Origin: Mermis nigrescens
Taxonomy: Eukaryota; Nematoda; Enoplea; Mermithida; Mermithidae
Length of the DNA: 64,000 nucleotides
Assembly: GCA_036768485.1 (NCBI GenBank)
Contig: JAVLUZ010000154.1
Location: forward strand, 2,119,634-2,183,633
Direction: 5' to 3'
In this document: one piece after another, positions 23,536 through 35,900 of the stretch
Layout of the letters: each line of letters begins with the position of its first letter
Numbering within the stretch: the stretch's first letter is position 1
The notes under the pieces: generated by a model
What the model saw: the letters and a program-made list of their open reading frames with translations, nothing else
Told to the model about the DNA's origin: nothing
The model's database searches: none
Position numbers and translations under genes: made by a program

Positions 23536-24724
23536 GTTTTAATTGTCAAAAACGACTTCAGAATTGGCTAAAATGCTTAACTGAAGGAAGGAAATTCAAG
23601 TTTCAACATAAATAACGTATACTGATCGTGATATTTCTTGTAGAGCGCGAAATTTTTATCACAACAAGTGCATCAAACACCGCTATTTCATGTGTACATA
23701 AAATTTTCTACTTAAAAAACACTGATTTTTCAACACAGACGCTCTATTTTAAACGTTTTTAGACCTCCCAAAAAACGTGGAAAAAAAGTCGGAAAAAGTG
23801 GAAAAAAATTTTGGGTTCGGTCTATAATGTCAACCAAATCGCTGGGAAAAAACGGTGATGCGAACTACTTGATTTGATGAGATGACCAACCAGCAGAGCA
23901 GAGCTGGTTGCCAAGTTGGGGATCTTCCCCCATTTAAAGGGTTCTTAGGCCGTTGGAGGCACTTTTTAGCGATTGAGGTTTTTGCGCTTATGCTTAACCA
24001 TTGGTTGGGTTTTTTCAGCCAGTTTGAGTTGAAAATTGGGGTTTTTGACAAGGGCACTTGAAAACACAGTTTTTCCCAGCGATTGGGTTGACATTATAGA
24101 CCAGACCTAAAATTTTCTTACACTTTTTCCACGTTTTTTCGAGGTCTATAAACGTTAAAAATAGGGAGCCTGTGTTAAAAAAGCAGTGTTTTTTAAGTAA
24201 AAAATCCTATGTACACATGCAATAGCGGTGTTTGATGTACTTTTTGTATGAAAATTTCGCGCTCTACTATAAATATCACGATTAGTATACGTAATTTCTG
24301 TTGAAACTTGAATTTCCTCCCTTTAGTTAAGCATTTTTAGCCAATTCTGAAGTCGCTTTTGACAATAAAGACTGTAATTTATCAAATGGCATAAGCGCTA
24401 GAAAATTTAGAAATTTTAGCATCCTAAAACGCATTATTCCATTACAAAAACTAACCAAATCCGTACAGAAGATTAGGATTTTCAATTGAAGTGAAGTTCT
24501 AGACCAGATTGTCGATAAAAATGCTGCTATTGATGCGGTGCGGCTTGAAGATTACTAACAAGGAAGAATTCCGAAGTTTTTGTAGTTTTACCTCTCTGAA
24601 ACGCATTCTAACACAACAAAAAATTTTCCACAAATGCCAATTGAGCCGGAAAATTTTTTATATTTCCTAAAATTTTGGTTGACAAATGGACCAAAAATTG
24701 GAAAAAACTGGTGCATTTTGACTC

Positions 24725-25001
24725 TAGGAAAAACAATTTTGCAAACAGGACGGCAAGAATTTGGAATACTTTGCCTCAAAGCATTGTTGATTTTAGATCT
24801 TTTGAACAGTTTAAGGATTTGATTTTTGAACTTTGTTTAAATGAGTTGCTAAAGGGGCATACGTGAGCACGATCCGCCTACATCTCGGCCATTACTAGCT
24901 ATGCTGTAAACTTTCTTTCGTTCTTTCGACATTATCTTTCATTAAATCCTTCTTTCATGTAATTTTGTATTGCATTTTCTATGGTAGTAATTGGCTAATC
25001 A

Positions 25002-25035
<34 letters not shown>

Positions 25036-25039
25036 GATG

Positions 25040-25092
<53 letters not shown>

Positions 25093-25096
25093 GATT

Positions 25097-25127
<31 letters not shown>

Positions 25128-25170
25128 TCATTATTATTATTATTATTATTATCATTATAATATTATAGCT
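24725..25170 (+). mobile_element. LINE 3' fragment with (ATT)n tail
   Basis: Frame 24675-24866 contains NRTARIWNTLPQSIVDFRSF near its end. NRTARIWNxLP is characteristic of the last residues of CR1/Jockey-like reverse transcriptase polyproteins. A stop, then a pyrimidine-rich 3' UTR, then about 170 bp of ATT repeats (24998-25165) follow, consistent with the microsatellite-like tails of many non-LTR elements. Everything upstream is missing. Confidence 0.75.
24998..25165 (+). repeat. (ATT)n microsatellite
   Basis: ATT trinucleotide run with a few ATG, TTT and ATC interruptions. It probably served as the tail of the adjoining LINE fragment. Poly-Ile and poly-Tyr frames across it are artefacts. 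Confidence 0.98.
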
Positions 25171-25617
25171 TTATTAAAATGTTTGGCAGCATTTAGCAGA
25201 GCTAGATAGCTAAATTACTGGCAGACTCTAGGTTTAAAGTAGACATTATAGGCATTGGTGTAGCTGCTTCACATATTTATTAAGATAGCCACGTTATAAG
25301 TACCTGGGTAAAAGCTGCCACCTAACTGGTTTGAATTGAGTCAAGTCGAAAACGAATAAGGCAGTGCTCGGATTGTTTCTGTAGGTTCATGTGAGTGACC
25401 AAAATGTTGGTGCCAGCATTCAAAATAAGTCTAAGTAATGGGCGCTTCATCGGATGCTACGAACTGCATACACATGCCTTTACCATATGACTCTTAATAC
25501 GCATGTGAACCAGATGCCACATTGTGGAATGGAAGATCATAAAAAAATTAGTTTTTGCATCAATCGTCTCTATCAGATACCTTCTTCTTCAGATGGGTTT
25601 TTCATGTAGGTTGACAA
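25171..25617. other. Non-coding; partial copy of palindromic MITE
   Basis: No gene. About 25380-25470 contains ACCAAAATGTTGGTGCCAGC and following bases that match one arm of the palindromic element at 26936-27075. Confidence 0.5.
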
Positions 25618-26684
25618 TGGAGATGAAAATCGGGTTGGCATTTTCGACCCGCACTTGACCCGGAAGGGTCAAGACAAACTTCATAGATGGTCACAAAATT
25701 TAGTTTTACATATCTTAAAACGTCAAAATAGGAGTTGTAGATTTCACACCCAAAAAATCAGATTCAATTTTTAACAGAAATAATAAGCCTGAAGTAAATT
25801 GCGTAATTGACGCTAAACTGAGAAAAGTTTGACATTTCTGACTGTTTTGTACTTCAATCTCAGCGGCAATATGAAGGTAATCAAGGAAAGTTGATAGGCT
25901 CGAGCGAAACGGATGGAAATATTGGCATTTATGTAGGTATCACCAGCATAGACATAGGCAGAATTTTCGTCAAAGGGGAATCGAAAAAAATTTTGTTTCA
26001 TCTCAAAAAACCTATAAAACGGGCGGGGGCTTTTAAATAACGTATTTTTTGGGCTTTGCGCATTGTCCTGCTCTATTTAAGCAATGGAGAAATTTATTTT
26101 TTGAAAAGTTTTTACGTTTTTGACGTAAAACATGCTTATAATGCGTGCAAAGCGCTAATTGTTTTTGACTTATCCTGCAATAAAAGGATATAAACTGCCA
26201 CTTTGATTTTATGTCGCAGAACAGCATCATGCAACCAGATTTCTCCGTTCTTCAACAAGTCGGAATTTTCCCCAGGATGAATCCCTCTCCCCGCCCCTTC
26301 TCCCCCACTGCTTACGCCAGTGGTCACTAGTTAACATCAAATTTGATCTATTGAATTTCATCTGCCGGAAAATTTCGACTTTTTCATGCAAAAATTCGTG
26401 ATAGCGTGTTGCATACCTGACACTCTCTATGTAGCTAGATATTGTGTGAAGTATATTGCTTATTTTTGTGAGTGATTCATGTCTCTGAGTCAATTTCATT
26501 TACTTTTTCGGCTACAAATGGGAATTTAAAATCTGAAAATCCTGTTTTCAACCCAACTGAAAAATCTAAACTCGCAGCTCATAACCCGTGACCCAAGCGC
26601 TGCTGCATTTTGCCAACCCGACCTGATCCACGGGTCGGGTTTTCAGGTCAGTTCGGGTTGTTGGGTCCCAACTTTTCATCTCTG
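25618..26684. mobile_element. hAT-like non-autonomous element, family I
   Basis: About 1067 bp with inverted ends: left TGGAGATGAAAATCGGGTTG, right (as complement) CAGAGATGAAAAGTTGGG. GTTGACAA (25610-25617) and CTTGACAC (26685-26692) match at 6 of 8 positions, consistent with an old 8-bp duplication. Both end regions are rich in GACCCG/CGGGTC. No transposase frame is visible. Confidence 0.6.
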
Positions 26685-26935
26685 CTTGACACGTACCTTT
26701 TGTACATGAATTGAAAAAGTGTATGAAGTTGTGCCCAGTGCCCGAAATTATCTGTGCTTCAAACTTTTCCTAGGTTATTGCATGCACTGATTTCATTGGT
26801 GTCTTTTTTAAACTGTGTTATTAAACACATAAGTGAGTAGGACAAATGCGATTAGAGGAACACCCGAATCCTACATGTTTATTTATTTGAGGACTTTAAT
26901 TATGCAGGATTACGAAATTCTTAGGCTTAGGCTTA

Positions 26936-27075
26936 GTGCATTCATGACTGGCCAAAATGTTGGTGCCAGCATTTAAAACTAGCCTGAGCAATGGAATGCG
27001 ACGCGTGTTGCATCCCATTACTTAGGCTTATTTTAAACACTGGCACAAACATTTCGGTTAGTCATGAACACTCAA
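26936..27075. mobile_element. Palindromic MITE, about 140 bp
   Basis: Two arms of about 60 bp (CATTCATGACTGGCCAAAAT... and its inverted counterpart ending GTTAGTCATGAAC) meet at a short centre near CGACGCG. Each arm includes TTGGTGCCAGCATT-like sequence. It has no coding capacity. Confidence 0.75.
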
Positions 27076-27149
27076 GTTAGCTGTCCTATACATTTTAGCC
27101 CAACAAATAGCTCAACTGACGTTAGATTTGCAGCCTACCCATCATACAT

Positions 27150-27560
27150 GATCTTGGCAAAGGGTTTCACTCCCCAGAAAAATTTTCACTTCCCCCAAAA
27201 ATTTTCCTTCGAGAATTGGTGATTTTTTGTAAGTTCCCGAAAATCCAAAAATATTTTAGAAATTTGTCGGAATATGCTTTCTTAAGCGTTTTTAGCTATC
27301 TATTTGCTCAAAAGTGCGAAATTTTTAGCAGCTTCAACGCCATGATACTTATGTTTTGACTATATTTTGTTCAATTTGTTCCAACGTTTTTGATTTTTTT
27401 CAGAAATTGTTTTATGTTCTTATGCTCTAGAATGATGGAGCATTGTCAGAAACGCTAAAAACCAATGTTTTTGATGCGTACCTACCATTTTTGGACCCAA
27501 AAAGGCACTTTATTATTTCACCCTCCCAGAATTTTCATGTTGTGCATGTATGCACCAACT
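27150..27560 (+). mobile_element. hAT-like MITE, family B
   Basis: About 410 bp from CATACATGATCTTGG to GTGCATGTATG. The order of segments is the same as in the copies at 37726-38141, 42030-42426, 43805-44181, 49041-49442 and 51110-51390: C-rich block, TAGCTATCTATTTGCTCAAA, the GCGC core, ATGCTCTAGAATGATGGAGC and a right C-rich block. A flanking duplication is not clear in this copy. Confidence 0.75.
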
Positions 27561-27589
27561 AGAAGGTTTAATGACTTAAACTCTTTATT

Positions 27590-27830
27590 ATCGGACTCGA
27601 CTAGCGTTGGTCGAGCAGTTAAAGTGCTGGACTGTGAAATTTGAGGCCTATAAGGGGCTTGTGTGTTCGAATTCCTTCTTTGAGAGAGAACCAATTTCCG
27701 TCGAAAAAGGCGCTCTAAATAGGTCATTCACATTTGCTGTAATAATTCTGTAAATTTTTGTAGAAAAGGTAGGTGTCAATCAGACACAGGAGTACCCACA
27801 AAATGAACCAGCACCCTTATCTAATCTTTA
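27590..27830 (+). mobile_element. tRNA-derived SINE or tRNA pseudogene
   Basis: GGTCGAGCAGTTAAAGTGCT resembles an A box, and GTGTTCGAATTCC resembles a B box, at the spacing of a long-arm (Ser/Leu type) tRNA. The acceptor stem does not pair, so this is not a functional tRNA. A tail without clear end follows. Confidence 0.5.
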
Positions 27831-28139
27831 AACGACCTGAAGCATGTTTTGCATCTATTTCTTAAACTTTTTTGCAGGTTTTACGATGAAAATGAGATCC
27901 GGCACAAAGCTAGAATGATAGATATTAACTGGCAATGATAAAGAAATTTAGTGATGAAATTTTTTTTGACTATACATATTTTCAAACTGATTTTAGAACG
28001 AAAATTAGGCTGATTTCTGTGAAAATCTTATCGTTACACTTCCACGTTAAGGTGCTTTATCCACAAAATTTTCTGGGTTTCTGCGCCAGACCCCATTGGA
28101 GGCTGGGGGCACTTGAGCGCTCCACTCCAGACCCCAGCT
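27831..28139. other. Non-coding, no feature seen
   Basis: AT-rich, without recognisable features. Confidence 0.4.
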
Positions 28140-28491
28140 CTAGAAGACAGCCAGTAATTATTTGCAGTCAATTACAAATAATATAGCACACAAGATATTA
28201 TTTGCAGTCAAAAACCAGCGGTCTAGACTGGAAATTAGATAGGACACAGTTTAATGTTATTTGCTGTCAAAAACCAGCAGCTTAGACTTGTAATATTATT
28301 TACAGTCAAAAACCAGCAGCCTAGACTGCAAATAATTTAGTACACCGTGTTATGCTACTTGCGGTCAAGGTCGCTGGTTTTTGACTGCAAATAATATTAC
28401 ACTGTGTACTGAATTATTTGCAGTCTAGGCCGTTGGTTTTTGACTGCAAATAATATTTGACTGTGTGTGTGATATTATTAGCACTCTAGGC
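28140..28491. repeat. Tandem/inverted repeat array (left part)
   Basis: Units of about 60 bp contain TTATTTGCAGTCAAAAACCAG and TAGACTGCAAATAAT; neighbouring units occur in both orientations and can pair. The array is interrupted by the element at 28492-30441 and resumes at 30450-30520. Confidence 0.85.
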
Positions 28492-28847
28492 CAGAGCCCT
28501 GCGCGGGGTGGGTCGGCCCGCCCCGCCCCGCAGGCCCGTGCGGGCTTTTTGCAGGGCGGGTCACACAGCTGGCGGGGCGGGGCGGGGCAGGGCGGGCTTT
28601 ATTTTCTAAAAATTTTGGCGGGGCGGGGCGGGGCGGGCCTTTTTTTAAATTTTTGTTGTGCTAAAGGATACATGCGCTGAAATTGATTTCCATGCACAAG
28701 GTTTCGCTTGAAATAGACTATAGTTCTGAGTAATGCTCTGCTGCACATCCATTGAATAAATACTTAATGAAATAGAACACATGGGGGCTGTTAAAATAAT
28801 ACAAATTGAAATAATTCAGCTTTACCATGCATAAGCTTACATATATA

Positions 28848-29647
28848 CAGTGTTTCAAAAAAACAAAACCCATATTTGACCTTGTAACTTCCCAACGGCT
28901 CGCTCAATTTCAATGCAAATTGTTTTAAATGATAGACAGAAACCTTTGCAAGAAACTAGCTAAGTTTCGTATCCGTAGCTCTGCTCTGTTTTTGTACAAT
29001 GCGCAATTGTGTAAAAGTCGTTTCTTTCATTAAATACAATGCGTGTTTAGAAATAAATCATGTGTTTGCAACGTTGTAGCTTTTAATCGAGTAAACATTT
29101 TAGAATACGGTCTGCTCTATTCAAAAGCCTGTTTGTCTAACTGTTAGCCTGTAAATTTTCGTACTATTTCGCTACTTGGTTCGAGAGTTATTGAGCTTTC
29201 GCCAAATGTCATTCCTTAGGTCATTCACAAGCGCAAGCAACTTGCTGCTTATTTTGTCATTGCTGGCTCAATCGCCGAAGGAGTGACCTTAGGCAAAAGC
29301 TCAATAGCTCTTGAACCAACAAACAAAATAAGACTAAAATTTAGAGGCAACTAGCAAGATAAATGAGCTTTTGATTGAAGCAAACTATATTCTAAAATGT
29401 TCACTCGATCTAAAGCTACAAGGTTGCAAACACATATTCATTTCTTACGACACATTGCATTTAATGAAATAACGACTTTACCCAAATGCGCGTTGTACGA
29501 GAACAAATGAAGCTGCGAAAACAGAAACTTTGCAAGATCATTATGAAGGTTTTTATCTATTGATTAAAGCAAGTTGCATTCGAATTGAGCTATTCATTTC
29601 GAAGTTACAAGGTCTGATATGGGTTTAGTTTTTTTTGAAACACCCTG
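28848..29647. mobile_element. Mariner-type foldback MITE, 800 bp, nested
   Basis: The ends CAGTGTTTCAAAAAAAC and (complement) CAGGGTGTTTCAAAAAAAA are flanked by TA on both sides. The TACAGGGTGTTTC start is typical of mariner/irritans-type ends. Arms of about 370 bp each (28848-29225 and 29280-29647) are inverted copies, including AACCCATATTTGACCTTGTAA and TTATTGAGCTTTCGCC blocks. A long hairpin would form if transcribed. No transposase frame. Confidence 0.85.
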
Positions 29648-29675
29648 TATATATAGGTAGGCAGGTACCTACATA

Positions 29676-29911
29676 CACAGGTGGGCGTGGGGGGTTTGGG
29701 GGAATGCATCCCCTAGAAGTTGAAATACCCCCTCCCCAGGAATCAAAATACCCCCAGAAAATTTTTTATGCTTTTTTCAGCAATTTTTTGATGCCATTGG
29801 ATAGTGCTTGATGAGAATCGTCGAAAAATGGTGTTTTTTTGCCATATTTTTTCATCCCCCTTAGAAATTTTTTCACCCCCTCCCCTAGAATTTCGGTGCT
29901 GCCCACCTATG
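29676..29911 (-). mobile_element. hAT-like MITE, family A, nested
   Basis: 236 bp from CACAGGTGGGCGTG to GCTGCCCACCTATG, with exact 8-bp CCTACATA at 29668-29675 and 29912-29919. It inserted next to the foldback element inside the family-F element. Confidence 0.93.
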
Positions 29912-30449
29912 CCTACATACTATGTAGGTACACACAACGTCCTTACATAAGGTAGACTATCACCTACAGGATTTGAGTAATGGCGAGCAATGGGATCTGG
30001 GTTGTCCTCTGGGATCCAGCAGACCCCAAAATTGATTTTGTTGTGCTAGTTTTGGCGATTTCGCCCCATCAGACCCCTCAGAATTTGAGCAATCAGCAGT
30101 GCAAGATTATGCCTTTTGCAGCTTACCTAAATACCTAACTACACCTATCACAGTAACATTGTTGTTCCAATAAAGTTTATTGCTGTAAGACATTAGCTCT
30201 TATTCAATTTACAAAATTGCATTGTACTCATTTACATTGAAGATTTTGTATCACTCATTGTCCGGTTCTTTATCTTCTTGCATTCTGGCTCCTTTTCGAC
30301 CAGAAATGGATACATAGAGTACATGAAAAAATTTTGCGGGGCGGGGCGGGTCTAAGGAGCTGCGGGGCGGGGGCGGGGCGGGCTTTATTTCTTTCTTGGC
30401 GGGGCGGGTCAAAAAATTTTCGGCCCGCGCGAGGGCTCTTGCTCTAGGC

Positions 30450-30530
30450 CGCTTGTTTTTGACTGCAAATAATATTACATTGTGTGCTACATTATTTGCA
30501 GTTGACTGCAATTAATTATATACTGCCCTA
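30450..30530. repeat. Tandem/inverted repeat array (right part)
   Basis: Continuation of the array at 28140-28491, with GCTTGTTTTTGACTGCAAAT and TTATTTGCAGTTGACTGCAA. Confidence 0.85.
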
Positions 30531-32868
30531 GTAGACAGGGTGTCGATTGGATTTTCACGATATTAAGGTATTTTGGTAACAAAACTTACAAAGTGTGCAC
30601 CTGTAAGGGTCGTAAAACTTTTTATGATTCATTCTTTGGCCCCCCCCTTATCTTTTTAAACGATTTTGGTCGTGTTCTCTTCAAAACGAAATCCTGGGTA
30701 CAGGCTTGCTTATACGGCCCAATTGCTGAATATTGTAATTGCGTACGTAATCATAGGTGCAAACAAAAGCGTACTGCGGCTCGGCGAAGTTATAACATGC
30801 GGTCACTCACGTAGCCAGGGGGAAGGCTTCTCTGTAGAAAATTTTGAATCTTCAGGAAGTGGGCTTTGCGGTTGAATTTGCTGTCCTGCAACGATTTTTT
30901 GAGAATAAATTTTTGGCAATTATTTTGACTAAATAACAAAAAAGAGCAATGAAAGCATTGGCGTCATAAAATCTGCATAGCATGACATGATAACAGTCTA
31001 TAAATGATTCGCATGCCATTCGTTTTAAGCTATAGTCATTCTGACATCGGAATACACAGGTCAACAAATTTAAAGTTCTTGTTTGCATCAGAAACGAAAT
31101 TAAATGATTCTACGAGAATTTTTCTCGTATATCAAATTCTTACGCTAATTCCAAATTTAGCGTTAGAATTTTAGTTGCACATCAAGTTTTTGAGATATCT
31201 GCATATTAAAATTTGTGCAAATAATGATTTCTTTGTGTGCAGAAATCAAATGGGGAAGGCAAAGTGATTAACGTAGGACAAAATATTAAAAGATTGTTCT
31301 TACATGATTCCCACCTAAATTTAAAACTTTCCCGTAGCGTATTTTACTCACTTCTGTAAAATAAAATACATAATTTGCTTATTTCACTCAGTGTAAAGTA
31401 TATGTAAATCCTTGTCTGCCTAGTATGTCTGCCACTAAATAATTTTCAATACTTTCTTACTTAATTTTGCTGCGCTGTTTTCGAAATCTAATTTTTGTTT
31501 TGTGTTAGCCCATTTACTTCTTACAAATAACTTATAATTTATTAAACGTTTAGAAATTCGAAAGAAAAATTCTCAACGCAAATTGAACAGTATAAAAACT
31601 TTTAAAACTGGAGAGTTGTTGACTTTCAACTCTATCAAACAATTAGAATATACTTTGTCAATATTAAGAGATGCGAATAAGGCAATGATTATGATTTTTC
31701 ATTTACATTGGAAACCTTTTTCAAATGTTGTAATAGTATGAAGTTTTTCGAATCACATATACTGTTTTGCAATATATTTTGAAACAGAAATTAAAAAAAA
31801 CTAGATTCGCCAGCGCAAAACCGTAAACAGACTTGTAATCAGCGTAAAAATTTGTTTTAGAAGATATTCAAGATTTTCTAGATATAGAACGATTATGCTG
31901 AGTATATGCTTCAAACTTAAAAGTACAATAAATTTACAAATTAGGTGTATTGAAGGTAAGCAATACCAGTGATATTTGAATCACTAGTAAGTCTGTATAA
32001 AAACAATTTTACAGTTTAAACTCCTAAAAAATTGATGTAATTCCTAAATTTCCTTAAATGATATCAATGAAAGCTCTTTTTGCATAAATAGAATACAAAT
32101 ATCTCAAAACGTTGATGTACTAAAGAAATCCTAAGGCCAGATTCCGAATTAGCGCAAAAATCGGATCAAGAATCAATTGATTTTGTTTCTGATGCGACCA
32201 GTGATATTAGAAAGTTTACGCGCTCCGCACCAATCTATTTTACCTACATACTTCTTAATTCAGAACCTTAATTCGGACGGTTTTGTGAAAAAAATTAACG
32301 TTGCAATTCAAGGCTTATGTGCTTATTTTGAAGCGCCATGCCACCCCTAACTGCCAGCCCGAAAATAGGGTTTCTATTGCATTCTCTCTTAGGTACTTAT
32401 ATATTTAAAGGGGATAACCCGAGTAGAAAAATTTGCAAAGCGTGCAGCACTAATTGCGAAAAATTTTTTTTGCGATACTTACCTTGCATTTAAATGGTCG
32501 CAGGACAATGTGAATTGTCCAAAAAAGACATTGTTCTACAGCTGCGACGCATTTTTATACGTTTTCATTGACTTTGAAAATGAAAAAATTTTCGAACTAT
32601 TCCTTGAAAAAATCTTGACTAACCCTATGAATGCAGGCAGTTCTACCAAAAATTAGCATTTCGAAGCGAATTTAATCTACGCTACTTTTAGAACGTATGG
32701 TTCATCATCAAAACACGCGGAAAAGAAATTATGGAATTGTAAATTTTCAAACGTTGTTATAGCTTAGGCAGCATGCACTAGGCAGTTTTGAAGTCAACTT
32801 TTAATTCTCATTAAGCTTTTTTCTATCGTTTATTAAATCACATTTGTCATCTTCAGCCTTGCCTAAAA
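30531..32868. other. Upstream region of the Jagunal gene, no gene seen
   Basis: No exon, RNA gene or transposon end was identified. The part nearest 32869 should contain the promoter and 5' UTR of the Jagunal homologue, but no TATA box or other element stands out. Confidence 0.45.
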
Positions 32869-32957
32869 ATGTCATCGCGGTTCGGGCCTAGGGCGCCTGG
32901 CAGTGACGGCAGCGATTATAAGCACAGGCAGCGGGTGGCCAGTCATTACAGAGAAAG
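32869..32957 (+). CDS. JAGN1: JAGN1 homologue, coding exon 1
   Basis: Twenty-nine codons plus two bases. The peptide starts [20 protein letters not shown] and continues QRVASHYRE. This is the highly conserved cytoplasmic N-terminus of the family (M-S/A-x-R-GPR..GTDGSDF.HR.RVA.HY). The ATG is chosen because it opens this conserved block; the context is CTAAAAATGT. The donor GTTCGT at 32958 is weak but phase-consistent. Translation past the donor leaves the conserved sequence at once. Confidence 0.93.
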
Positions 32958-35900
32958 GTTCGTTAAAAATAAAAGAAACAATTTTGAAATACAATATTGG
33001 ATTATAAACGTTTTATGTAAAGAAAGGTATTGGTTAATAGCATACATTTGGCATGGGGAGGGGTGAGAGGGGGTATTAATCCCCTGAGCTTCAAAAAACT
33101 GTTAGCTATACAGCCATTTTGGCCCAAAAGTCATTGCTATATAGCCTTTGTAGGGCTAAGAAAATTAGCTATATAACCTTACTCAGAAACATGCCGCATG
33201 AGTCCAGAAATGCTATACAGTTCTTTTTTCTTAGTCAAGAAAGGATTTATAGTTATTTACCCGACTTCAAAAGGGCTAAATAGTTATTTTTGGTCCAAAA
33301 AAGGCTATATTGCTATGCTTGTAAGTTCAAAAAGGCTATGTGTTCGCCACACCTGCTCAAAAAGCTGGTTTAAAAGCGATACCATCGTTTTTTTCGCCGT
33401 AGAATCGTTTTGTACAAAGCATTTAGCTATTTTAAATTTTTAAATTTTACCCCTCTCTGAAAGATTGACCTTGCGCATCTATGGTTAATAGGTTTATTTA
33501 TCACCATATTTTTCTCACTTTTATGTAATAGCTTTGCCTAATGCCATATTTGGCCTTCTATGTAGGCATGTTATGCTGAAGACAGTCATATTTATGGCTT
33601 TCATGACAAAGCCACGTAGGTAATTAATTTAATTAATTGATCAAATAATTTAATCGATTATATTGGTTGGTAAAATCGGCTAAAGTCACGTATTCGTAAT
33701 CTCAAGCTGAATTAAAAATTATGCAGGATCAGAATCTCATATGTTTAGGCATTAAAATATAATCGTCGAAAATTCGAATTTGTTACTGTACAACTTTAAC
33801 AATCATTGCATTTTCATAAAGTGAACATGTATTGTTTCTCTATTTTTTGTGCGAGACAAAAATTTGAGGTTTCAAAGATCCGATGAGTCATCTTTGTGTA
33901 ATGTACAAAGACTTTTTGGGGCAAAGTGATAGTAATTTAAACGCTTTTGTGAGTATTTTTTGCAAAATTTCAAAGAATTTCCGTTGCTCGCGCCAAATAT
34001 CGTAATTACAACCTATTTACACAGCTCTAAGCGCGGGCATCAAACGCTCCAAAATATATCTTTGTGTTATTTCAAGCAAATTTGTATAGATTTTAACATA
34101 TACATCTTTGTATCTCTATTGCTTTATAAAGATTATGCAGAAAACCAGAATTATTTAACAACTTTGTCTGCTTTCTGCTATTTGAGGATAAAATTGATTT
34201 TTTCTATCTTTGTGCTGCATTGAATATATAAGCGAATTGATGTCTATTGTAAGATTCAGTCAACGTATTGCAATCGCTTTATTGTTTCTGATTGTGTAAG
34301 ACTAATTATTTCAGCTTTCTAAGTCGAGTTTTATGTGTAAATTCAACCAAAAACTCACAAAAATTTCGGTGCTGCGCGTCGAACTAATACAATCAGATGA
34401 ATTTTGGACGGAGTAATACTTTTTGTGAAGCGCGCGGGTCGCGGACACACCTGGGCGTGGGGGTGAGGGGTTTGGGGGTTATGCACCCCCGAGAAACCAA
34501 GATAACCCCCCAGAAACCAAAATACTCCCCTATGAATATATTACATGTACAAAAATTTTTCGCTTGTGCGAAGACTTTCCCGAAGGTCTTTGTACACGTA
34601 TAAAGAAGGCTCGTACAGAAGAACAGCGTATTGTTGCATTCAAACTTGTTATATTTATTATTGCTTCTACGTAACTATTACTTTATTGGTTTGCTAATTA
34701 GCGACTTAATAGCATGATACCAAATTACCACCATTGTCGTGTTATCACGTTTTAAATGTGTTTTAATTTTATAGTTTACACTCCAATTCTTATTAACTCG
34801 ATATAAATTAAGTTAATTTGCGTCATTACAATACATTTTAAGCGACTCATTACTGGCAATTGAATTTGTCTTTCCCTGAAAATGAGGCATCTTTTCGCTC
34901 ATCGCTTCACACTTTAAAGCGCACTTTTAAATAATGGTGTAAATTAAATTAATTTTACGGCTCGTCCTTTCTATAACTTTAATTTGTCTTTTTCATACAT
35001 GTACACGGTCAAAAGCTCAGGAGGGAGTGAAATGAGTTTTTTGGGGTGAGGGTGGGTAAATGAGTAATTTTTTACCTCTTTAATGCCAAATTTTTATATT
35101 TTAATTAGTCGTGTTTTATTTTTTATCAATATTAGTGCTTAAATCTGCTTGAAAACTCCATGAAAACAATAATAATTAGGGCAATGGAATCATCTCTAAA
35201 ATCAAATACATACAAAATAATGGAAGAAAAGTGTCTGGATGAATGAATTGAGCAGTCTATTGCTATAAAAATGAGGTACTTCAAATTACTGTGTTAGATG
35301 TCATTCAACGCTTTTTCATAGTTAGAGCAAATGGTTTTGGTCGAAAATGGTTGGAAGAGTGTACTCCTCAAAAGTCATGGTAGGGGATAGCCCCCATACC
35401 CCGTGTGTATGTGTATCTTCTTTTCTCATAGTGTAAATATTAAATCGAGTCAACTTTACAATTTACACCGCATTTTTGAAAAACGATGTAAATTAATATT
35501 GCTCTTTTCAATAGGTATATTTTTCATTGACCTCATTTACGCGGGAATCTCAAACGGCAGTTGTTAAACGCGTTAACGCTAATTAAAAATGTCTATTTAG
35601 AGTATCTACATACATAATCAACATAATTTAGATAGAGTTAATTAGAAATGTAGCTTTAGGTGCAAATTTGATTTAACCTAGTCAAACTTAACGCATGATT
35701 AGCATAAATATCACGCTTTCACGTCGATATGCTCGAACCGGTAATGACATAAATAACGACTTTACATATTACACCTCATTTTAAATACCGTATCAACTTG
35801 ATATCAACACTTTACACTTTACACCAAGGTTTGAATATAGTATCAACTTAATACAAGTACATACTTTACGCTTTACACCTAGTCTTAAACGATGGTGTAA

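Larger units (their letters stand above)
21793..24718. repeat. Long inverted repeat (potential hairpin locus)
   Basis: The left end (TTTTTTCCACTTTCTGGTC, TTTGTCAACCAAAATTTTAG, about 21793-21840) is the inverted counterpart of 24670-24718. Much of 22900-23835 is inverted in 24080-24610, including blocks with CTTCAGAATTGGCTAAAATG, GAGCGCGAAATTTT, CACCGCTATT and TCTATAATGTCAACC. The arms converge on a centre of about 240 bp (23840-24080) that begins and ends with AATCGCTGGGAAAAA and its complement. The left arm is longer because it contains extra tandem units and about 1 kb without a partner. The whole could be a large foldback transposon. Confidence 0.85.
28492..30441. mobile_element. hAT-like non-autonomous element, family F, 1.95 kb
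   Basis: The inverted ends are CAGAGCCCTGCGCGGGG and (complement of right) CAAGAGCCCTCGCGCGGG. The exact 8-bp duplication CTCTAGGC lies at 28484-28491 and 30442-30449. Sub-terminal regions are GC-rich GGGGCGGGGCGGGGC runs, while the middle is AT-rich and non-coding. Two younger elements are nested in it (28848-29647 and 29676-29911). The target is inside the array at 28140-28491, so the array is older. Confidence 0.9.

Noticed and set aside
24965..25209. Poly-Ile and poly-Tyr frames
   Set aside because: They are translations of the (ATT)n tail.
27590..27690. Functional Ser/Leu tRNA gene
   Set aside because: Only the promoter boxes resemble a tRNA; arms do not fold convincingly.
28465..28680. 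GC-rich 71-codon frame
   Set aside because: Gly/Ala/Arg-rich translation of GGGGC runs at the end of the family-F transposon.
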